From contig NZ_FNPC01000001.1 in the NCBI RefSeq assembly GCF_900107205.1, positions 31,213-95,212 on the forward strand: DNA of 64,000 nt, given 5' to 3'. Under the pieces are notes generated by a model, which saw only the letters and a list, made by a program, of their open reading frames with translations, did not search any database and had not been told where the DNA came from. Both the position numbers and the translations under genes were made by a program. Positions 59,642-64,000 of this stretch are shown here, in pieces (within the stretch, counting starts at the first letter, position 1; every line of letters starts with the position of its first letter). This DNA comes from Halopenitus persicus. Lineage in GTDB: Archaea > Halobacteriota > Halobacteria > Halobacteriales > Haloferacaceae.

Positions 59642-60040
59642 TCAGCGGTAGGACTTCTGATACCGGGCGCGTGCGCCGGGTCCGCCCCACTTCTTGGGTT
59701 CGGACTGCCGAACGTCGTTGACCAGCAGCGTCCGGTCGAAGTTCATGTAGGCGTCGCGCAGCTCCGCGTCGCCGAGATGTTGCACCAGCCCGCGGGCGAT
59801 CGCGGTTCGTGCGGCGTCCGCCTGGCCGCTGAACCCGCCGCCCTCGACGGTGATGTCGATGTCGACCTGGTCGCGGAGGTCCTCGCCGGCGATGCGGAAC
59901 GGCTCCAGCATCTTGAGGCGGGCCTGCTCCGGGTCGACCAGCTCGACGGGCCGGGAGTTGATTCGCACGCGACCCTCGCCGTCGCGCACGGTGGCGCGGG
60001 CGACGGCCGTCTTCTTCTTGCCGGATGTGTTGGTTACCAT
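59642..60040 (-). CDS. rps9: 30S ribosomal protein S9
   Basis: A 132-residue protein. It has [27 protein letters not shown] at the start and ends [14 protein letters not shown], the positively charged tail that reaches the P-site tRNA. It overlaps L13 by 7 nt, so the two are coupled. Confidence 0.96.
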   Translation of the reverse strand: MVTNTSGKKKTAVARATVRDGEGRVRINSRPVELVDPEQARLKMLEPFRIAGEDLRDQVDIDITVEGGGFSGQADAARTAIARGLVQHLGDAELRDAYMNFDRTLLVNDVRQSEPKKWGGPGARARYQKSYR

Positions 60041-60483
60041 GTGACGTTAGCACCCAGACTCTCGGAGACGTCCCCGAGCGTCGTGAACTTGATGTTCGAC
60101 AGGCGGTCCAGCGAGGTGTCCTCGAGGACGGTCGATTCGTGTTCGTCGTCGCCCTCGTAGGGGTTGCCGACGTACACGCGAACGTTCTCGAACGCCTCGC
60201 GACCGTGCTGCGTCTTGTACGGAACCATCCCGCGGATCGTCCGCTTGAAGATCCGGTCGGGACGTTTCGGGTAGTACGGGCCGCTGTCGGACCCGAGGTT
60301 CGCACGCGTGTGGTAGGTGTCCATCGTGTCCTCCTCGTTGCCGGTGATCACCGCGTGCTCGGCGTTGACCACGGCGACGCGCTCGCCGTCGAGCGCGCGC
60401 TGGGCGACGATGGACGAGACGCGACCGAGGATGCAGTCGCGGGCGTCGACGACGACGTCCGCGTCGAACTCGGCGAGACTCAT
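60034..60483 (-). CDS. rpl13: 50S ribosomal protein L13
   Basis: A 149-residue protein: [31 protein letters not shown] at the start and [37 protein letters not shown] later are the archaeal L13 blocks. Its start overlaps the L18e stop by 4 nt. Confidence 0.96.
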   Translation of the reverse strand: MSLAEFDADVVVDARDCILGRVSSIVAQRALDGERVAVVNAEHAVITGNEEDTMDTYHTRANLGSDSGPYYPKRPDRIFKRTIRGMVPYKTQHGREAFENVRVYVGNPYEGDDEHESTVLEDTSLDRLSNIKFTTLGDVSESLGANVTW

Positions 60484-60833
60484 CGGATCACCCGAACGTT
60501 CGATCCGGCGGGGTTCTCCTCGACGAACTGTGCGAGCGGCACCGCGTCGCCGGCCTGGTCGATCTTCTTTCGGGCCGTTCCCGAGAAGTCGACGGCGGCG
60601 ACGGTGACGTTCTTCTCGAGCACACCGCTGCCCAGCACCTTGCCGGGGACGACGACCGTCTCGTCTTCCTGGGCGTAGCGCTCGATGCGCCCCAGGTTGA
60701 CCTCAGCGTGCGTGCGCCGTGGCTTTTCGAGCCGATCCGCGACGTCCTGCCAGACCGCGGCGTCGGCGTCACGGGATGCCGACTTGAGGTCGGCGATGAG
60801 GTTCTGTAGTTGTGGATTCGTCTTGCTACTCAT
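60480..60833 (-). CDS. rpl18e: 50S ribosomal protein L18e
   Basis: A 117-residue protein with [37 protein letters not shown] and [25 protein letters not shown], the L18e/L15 type fold. It is the first protein gene after tRNA-Leu in the superoperon. Confidence 0.95.
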   Translation of the reverse strand: MSSKTNPQLQNLIADLKSASRDADAAVWQDVADRLEKPRRTHAEVNLGRIERYAQEDETVVVPGKVLGSGVLEKNVTVAAVDFSGTARKKIDQAGDAVPLAQFVEENPAGSNVRVIR

Positions 60834-60897
60834 TGGTGTCCTCCGAAATGAAGGTACGCGTGGCGACCGGTCGCGTCGCCGGATCGAGAAGTGGAGT

Positions 60898-60981
60898 GCA
60901 GGGAGCAGGATTTGAACCTGCGGACCTCTACAGGACAGCGCCCTGAACGCTGCGCCGTTGGCCTGACTTGGCTATCCCTGC
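60898..60981 (-). tRNA. tRNA-Leu (anticodon CAG)
   Basis: On the minus strand, the 84-nt class II tRNA starts GCAGGGA and ends TCCCTGC plus discriminator A. The anticodon stem CAGCG/CGCTG holds loop TTCAGGG, anticodon CAG. A long variable arm (TCCTGTAGAGG) is present. It decodes CUG. It lies between RpoD and L18e, as in other haloarchaea. Confidence 0.95.
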
Positions 60982-61174
60982 GTGCACTCCACGCTACTTG
61001 GGCGCCCTTCAAACCACTTTCGGTCCGTCCGGACGCGATCGTCGACCGCGTCGATCGCCCGGGTCGGACCGCCCCGACGTCCCCGCCGCTCCGTGCGGCG
61101 GCGCTCACGGCCCGTCCGTGACGGACGTGGGCGAGCGTTCGTGTCGGGGGGGTGGGGTGAAGGGACATTGCTGT

Positions 61175-61927
61175 TCAGACGGCGATGGTCGTTCGGAGTT
61201 CGTCCGCGCGCTCCTCGATCGTCCCGATCGCGCGGACGATCAGTTCCTCGACGTCGACGGAGCCGTCGGTCTCGACGTGGAAGACGAACGCGCCGGGGAC
61301 GTCCTCGACGCTGACCTCCTTGCCGGGGTACCGCTCGGAGAGGTCGTGGTCGAACGCTTCCGTCGGCACGATCTCGCCGTCCTCCGTCTCGATGACGCCG
61401 CGGAGGATCCGCGTCTCCTCCTCGTCGAACTCGCCGAGGTCGCCCTCGACGGTGACCCGCTGGAGGTGTCGGTAGCCGACGGAGACGCCGCCCTGGTGTT
61501 TGGCGTGCTCCTTGCCGGTGTCGAGCACCGCGTCGGCCTCCAGCTCGACCCGCTGCCCCTCCTTCAGCTCGATGAGGGGGACGTTTTTATCGGCGGGTTC
61601 GACGAGCGGCTCCGAGGACACGAGGTCCCCGGAGTAGGCGGTCCCGGGACCCGCGACGTCGAGCGCGAGCGTCACCTCGTCGCCGATCTCGAAGTCGTCG
61701 ATCGGCGTCGTGAGCGGGACGAGCCCGAGCCGAAGCCCGAGCATCTCATCGAACATCACCGAGGAGTTCTCGACGAACCGAACGGTGTCGATCGAGAACG
61801 TCGGGACGTCGGCGATCATCGCCCGGCGGATGCCGTTGGCGAACGCCGGCGACAGCCCGCGGATCAGCACCCGCGCGCTCCGGTCGTCGCGTTCGATGTA
61901 CTGCACGTCGAAGTCGGCCTCGCTCAT
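61175..61927 (-). CDS. rpoD: DNA-directed RNA polymerase subunit D
   Basis: A 250-residue homologue of eukaryotic RPB3 and bacterial alpha. The first part, [46 protein letters not shown], is typical, and [10 protein letters not shown] marks the assembly domain. The protein has no cysteine, so it lacks the Fe-S clusters that some archaeal RpoD carry. It lies downstream of S11 with a 1-nt gap. Confidence 0.96.
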   Translation of the reverse strand: MSEADFDVQYIERDDRSARVLIRGLSPAFANGIRRAMIADVPTFSIDTVRFVENSSVMFDEMLGLRLGLVPLTTPIDDFEIGDEVTLALDVAGPGTAYSGDLVSSEPLVEPADKNVPLIELKEGQRVELEADAVLDTGKEHAKHQGGVSVGYRHLQRVTVEGDLGEFDEEETRILRGVIETEDGEIVPTEAFDHDLSERYPGKEVSVEDVPGAFVFHVETDGSVDVEELIVRAIGTIEERADELRTTIAV

Positions 61928-61928
61928 G

Positions 61929-62318
61929 TTAGATCCGTTTGTTCTTCGGCGCCTTCGTTCCGTCGTGCGGGATCGGGGTGACGTCCTCGATCCGGCCGAT
62001 CTCGACGCCGGCGCGGGCGAGCGCTCGGATCGTCGCCTGAGCGCCGGGGCCGGTGGACTTGTTGAGGTTGCCGCCGGGGCCGCGCACGCGAACGTGCACG
62101 CCCTCCAGGCCGGCCGCCTTGACCTCCTCGGCGACGACCTCGGCCATCTGCATCGCGGCGTACGGCGACGCCTCGTCGCGGTTCTGTTTCACCACGGTCC
62201 CGCCGGACGACTTCGCGATCGTCTCGGCGCCGGTCTCGTCGGTCACCGTGATGAGCGTGTTGTTGAACGATGCGTAGACGTGGGCGATGCCCCACTTTCC
62301 GTCTTCTGAGTCGCTCAT
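61929..62318 (-). CDS. rps11: 30S ribosomal protein S11
   Basis: A 129-residue protein. [23 protein letters not shown] is the N-terminal block, and [29 protein letters not shown] and the terminal [13 protein letters not shown] are conserved in archaea and eukaryotes. It lies 6 nt after rps4. Confidence 0.97.
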   Translation of the reverse strand: MSDSEDGKWGIAHVYASFNNTLITVTDETGAETIAKSSGGTVVKQNRDEASPYAAMQMAEVVAEEVKAAGLEGVHVRVRGPGGNLNKSTGPGAQATIRALARAGVEIGRIEDVTPIPHDGTKAPKNKRI

Positions 62319-62324
62319 GGATGG

Positions 62325-62852
62325 TTACTCCTGTGAGTCCGCGCGTTCCGGGTGTAGTTCGTCGGCGAGCGGACTCGTCTCGTCGAAGGCGACCGTCTCC
62401 TCCTCGGTCGTGTCGACCTTCTTCGACGGGCGCGTGACGCGCGCGCCGTCGACGGTGACGTGTCCGTGGACGATGAACTGTCGCGCCTGCTTCGTCGAGG
62501 ACGCGAGTCCCTTCCGGTAGGCGACCGTCTGGAGACGGCGCTCGAGCAGGTCGGTGACGTCGAGCGACAGCACCGCCGAGATGTCGTCGGTCTCGCCGAG
62601 GATGCCGAGCCGGCGGAGCCGCGCGATGAACTCCGATCCGGCCTCCTGTGCGGCCTCGACGTCGCCCTGTGCCTCGCCGAGCAGTCGACGCGCCTCGCGG
62701 CGCATGTTCCGCAGCTCGGACTGGGCGCGCCAGAACTCCTCCTTGTTCTTGAGACCGTACCGCGAGACGAGGTCCGCCTCCTCGGCGATCCGCTCGCCCT
62801 GGTACGGGTGGTTGGGCGTCTCGTAGGCCTTGGTGTTGTTGCCGGTCGTCAT
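62325..62852 (-). CDS. rps4: 30S ribosomal protein S4
   Basis: A 175-residue archaeal-type S4. The first half has [37 protein letters not shown], and the S4 RNA-binding domain is visible as [38 protein letters not shown]. It nucleates assembly of the small subunit. The ATG overlaps the rps13 stop by 4 nt. Confidence 0.97.
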   Translation of the reverse strand: MTTGNNTKAYETPNHPYQGERIAEEADLVSRYGLKNKEEFWRAQSELRNMRREARRLLGEAQGDVEAAQEAGSEFIARLRRLGILGETDDISAVLSLDVTDLLERRLQTVAYRKGLASSTKQARQFIVHGHVTVDGARVTRPSKKVDTTEEETVAFDETSPLADELHPERADSQE

Positions 62853-63385
62853 TCTTCCTCACCGGCCGCTTCTTCAGCCGCTTCCTCCTCCGCCTGCTCC
62901 TCGCGGATCTCCTCGACGTTGACGCCGATGGTGCCCTCGGTCCGTCCCGTGGACTTGGTCCGCTGTCCGCGGACCTTCTGTCCGCGCTTGTGTCGGACTC
63001 CCTTGTAGGAGTCGATCATCTTCATGCGGTTGATGTCGTGTCGTCGCTGCTCCGAGAGCTCGGTTCCGATCTTGTGGCCGGTCTCGCCGGTGAAGAAGTC
63101 CTTCTGCCGGTTGACCATCCACTCCGGAACGTGGTCCTCGAAGTTCTCGACGACGTCGACGACGGCGTCGATGTCGTCGTCGTCGAGCGCGCCGAACGTG
63201 GCCGTGCGGTCCACGTCGGCGGTCTCCGCGACGAGTCGCGCCGCGCGCGTGCCGATTCCGTTGAGGTCTGTCAGGCTTCGCTCGACCGTCTTCGTTCCGT
63301 CGAGGTCCGCGCCCCCGATACGAACGAAGTACTGGAGGTCCTCGTCCTCCTCCGGCGAGCCGTCCTGTGGTTCTTCTGCACTCAT
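62849..63385 (-). CDS. rps13: 30S ribosomal protein S13
   Basis: A 178-residue protein. The conserved core begins [36 protein letters not shown], and the C-terminal [27 protein letters not shown] is the archaeal S13 end, followed by a 25-residue Glu/Ala tail. ATG 63385 gives the acidic short arm [17 protein letters not shown]; the longer frame runs into tRNA-Ser. It is the first protein gene of the superoperon. Confidence 0.96.
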   Translation of the reverse strand: MSAEEPQDGSPEEDEDLQYFVRIGGADLDGTKTVERSLTDLNGIGTRAARLVAETADVDRTATFGALDDDDIDAVVDVVENFEDHVPEWMVNRQKDFFTGETGHKIGTELSEQRRHDINRMKMIDSYKGVRHKRGQKVRGQRTKSTGRTEGTIGVNVEEIREEQAEEEAAEEAAGEEE

Positions 63386-63444
63386 GGGTGTCTGGAGTGT
63401 CGGTGCGGCGGATGGACGTCCATCCCCCGCCGGTTCGATTCGAG

Positions 63445-63530
63445 CGTTGCGGCGGGGATTCGAACCCCGGAGGCGTGACCGCCACAGAGTTAGCAACCCT
63501 GCGCCTTGGGCCAGACTTGGCTACCGCAAC
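63445..63530 (-). tRNA. tRNA-Ser (anticodon GCU)
   Basis: On the minus strand, an 86-nt class II tRNA begins GTTGCGG and ends CCGCAAC with discriminator G. The anticodon loop TTGCTAA holds GCT and the variable arm is TGTGGCGGTCACGCC-like. The T arm is CGGGG-TTCGAAT-CCCCG. It decodes AGC and AGU and opens the ribosomal superoperon. Confidence 0.94.
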
Positions 63531-63605
63531 CCGCGTGTATCGTCGCCCTTCCGGACTCGGGGCGCCGCGCCCCTGCAGTACGTGCGTGTTGAGGAACCCG
63601 TCATC

Positions 63606-63616
63606 GATACTTAAAC
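63606..63616 (-). promoter_or_regulatory. TATA box of the tRNA-Ser/ribosomal superoperon
   Basis: GTTTAAGTATC on the minus strand lies about 80 nt before tRNA-Ser. It predicts a transcript start near 63585 and a pre-tRNA leader of about 55 nt. Confidence 0.5.
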
Positions 63617-63695
63617 GTCACGGATGCCCGCGGACGGTGTTCCGGGATCGCATACCGAGAGGGGCGCCGATCGAGCGCGTCGGAGGACGTTCCGA

Positions 63696-64000
63696 TCAGG
63701 CTCGGGGGGCGGGCCGCGTACCGAGCTCGAGCTCGACGGTCGTCTCGCTTCCGTCCCGCCGGATACGGACGTCGATCACGTCACCCGGCGTCGTCTCGAG
63801 GGCCAGATACCGTGACAGCGCGCTCTGTGTGTCGATCGAGGTCCCCCCGAGACCGACGATGACGTCGCCGCCGGTCGGAACGGGCGTCCCGTCGACGACC
63901 GCCTCGCCGGTCGATCCTCGAAGCACGCCGTCCGCGGGTCCTCCCGGTTCGGTCGCCGTGACGTAGACGCCGCGAGCCGCGGGTAGGCCGTTCGCCTCGG
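63696..64000 (-). CDS. HtrA-like serine protease, C-terminal PDZ part (cut by the window edge)
   Basis: The frame is open to the last base and encodes a PDZ domain. The part before the apparent GTG reads RGVYVTATEPGGPADG, then VVDGTPVPTGGDVIVGLGGTSIDTQSALSRYL, and VIDVRIRRDGSETTVELELGTRP closes it. The order is that of the final PDZ domain of DegP/HtrA-type proteases, which degrade misfolded proteins outside the membrane. The protease domain must lie beyond 64000, so the protein is incomplete here and the start cannot be given. Confidence 0.8.
   Translation of the reverse strand, partial: EANGLPAARGVYVTATEPGGPADGVLRGSTGEAVVDGTPVPTGGDVIVGLGGTSIDTQSALSRYLALETTPGDVIDVRIRRDGSETTVELELGTRPAPRA

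Noticed and set aside
61175-61927. Fe-S cluster domain in RpoD
   Set aside because: Some archaeal RpoD proteins have ferredoxin-like Cys motifs, but this one contains no cysteine.

Overview
The window is a high-G+C, gene-dense archaeal chromosome segment, almost certainly from an extreme halophile (class Halobacteria). The proteins are very acidic, with Asp/Glu/Ala-rich linkers. Most genes have a TATA-like box 25-30 nt before the start codon and little or no 5' leader. The gene set is also typical: halocyanin, a bacterio-opsin-activator type regulator, archaeal lipid synthesis (GGPP synthase, geranylgeranyl reductase, mevalonate and isopentenyl phosphate kinases), archaeal polymerase subunits D/K/N and archaeal ribosomal proteins. 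A Halorubrum-like genus is plausible but cannot be fixed from the sequence alone. I see no CRISPR array, IS element, prophage, rRNA or origin; this is mainly core genome.

Layout. 0-9.2 kb: panB, Bat-type regulator, halocyanin, cupin, BolA, fumarase, MGMT, a JAMM protease with a rhodanese, an SDR, a flavin-binding-fold protein and a geranylgeranyl reductase. 9.3-12.8 kb: the L1-L10-L12 operon with a structured leader, and L11. 12.9-20.2 kb: archease and a DUF502 membrane protein near RtcB ligase, a PhoU-like protein, an aldo/keto reductase and a GDT1-type transporter. 20.3-24.5 kb: a small Hsp20-like gene with cdc48, a hydrolase, LSm and L37e. 24.8-31.6 kb: YeiH-like transporter, RNase J-GGPP synthase, peroxiredoxin, primase PriS and GINS. 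31.6-36.5 kb: small proteins, a PadR-like regulator behind an AT-rich structured region, MutY-SprT, an FMN reductase and UspA. 36.5-41.4 kb: biotin ligase and the tightly overlapped operon cofD, DUS-like, CitG-like, DUF447. 41.5-44.6 kb: S17e, a TctA-like permease, a zinc-ribbon protein, EF-1beta, tRNA-Thr and a GNAT. 44.8-50.7 kb: a branched-chain amino-acid type ABC transporter (livHMGF with a convergent livK). 50.8-56.8 kb: CBS protein, small conserved proteins, Mrp ATPase, a phosphohexomutase, IPK and mevalonate kinase. 57-63.5 kb: the tRNA-Ser/S13/S4/S11/RpoD/tRNA-Leu/L18e/L13/S9/RpoN/RpoK/enolase/S2 superoperon. The window ends inside an HtrA-like PDZ protein.

Most notable: (1) an exact CTAAC-N5-GTTAG inverted repeat between TATA box and start in the Hsp20-like/cdc48 promoter, matching the heat-shock operator I recall for Archaeoglobus HSR1; (2) a four-gene operon joined by three GTGA overlaps that couples the F420 enzyme CofD to three proteins of unclear role; (3) a TTAGAC-AC-GTCTAA operator-like repeat in front of a GDT1-type cation transporter; (4) a compact multi-stem element upstream of a PadR-like regulator; (5) a structured leader of about 160 nt before RNase J; (6) two candidate short ORFs placed at predicted transcript starts and abutting the next start codon.
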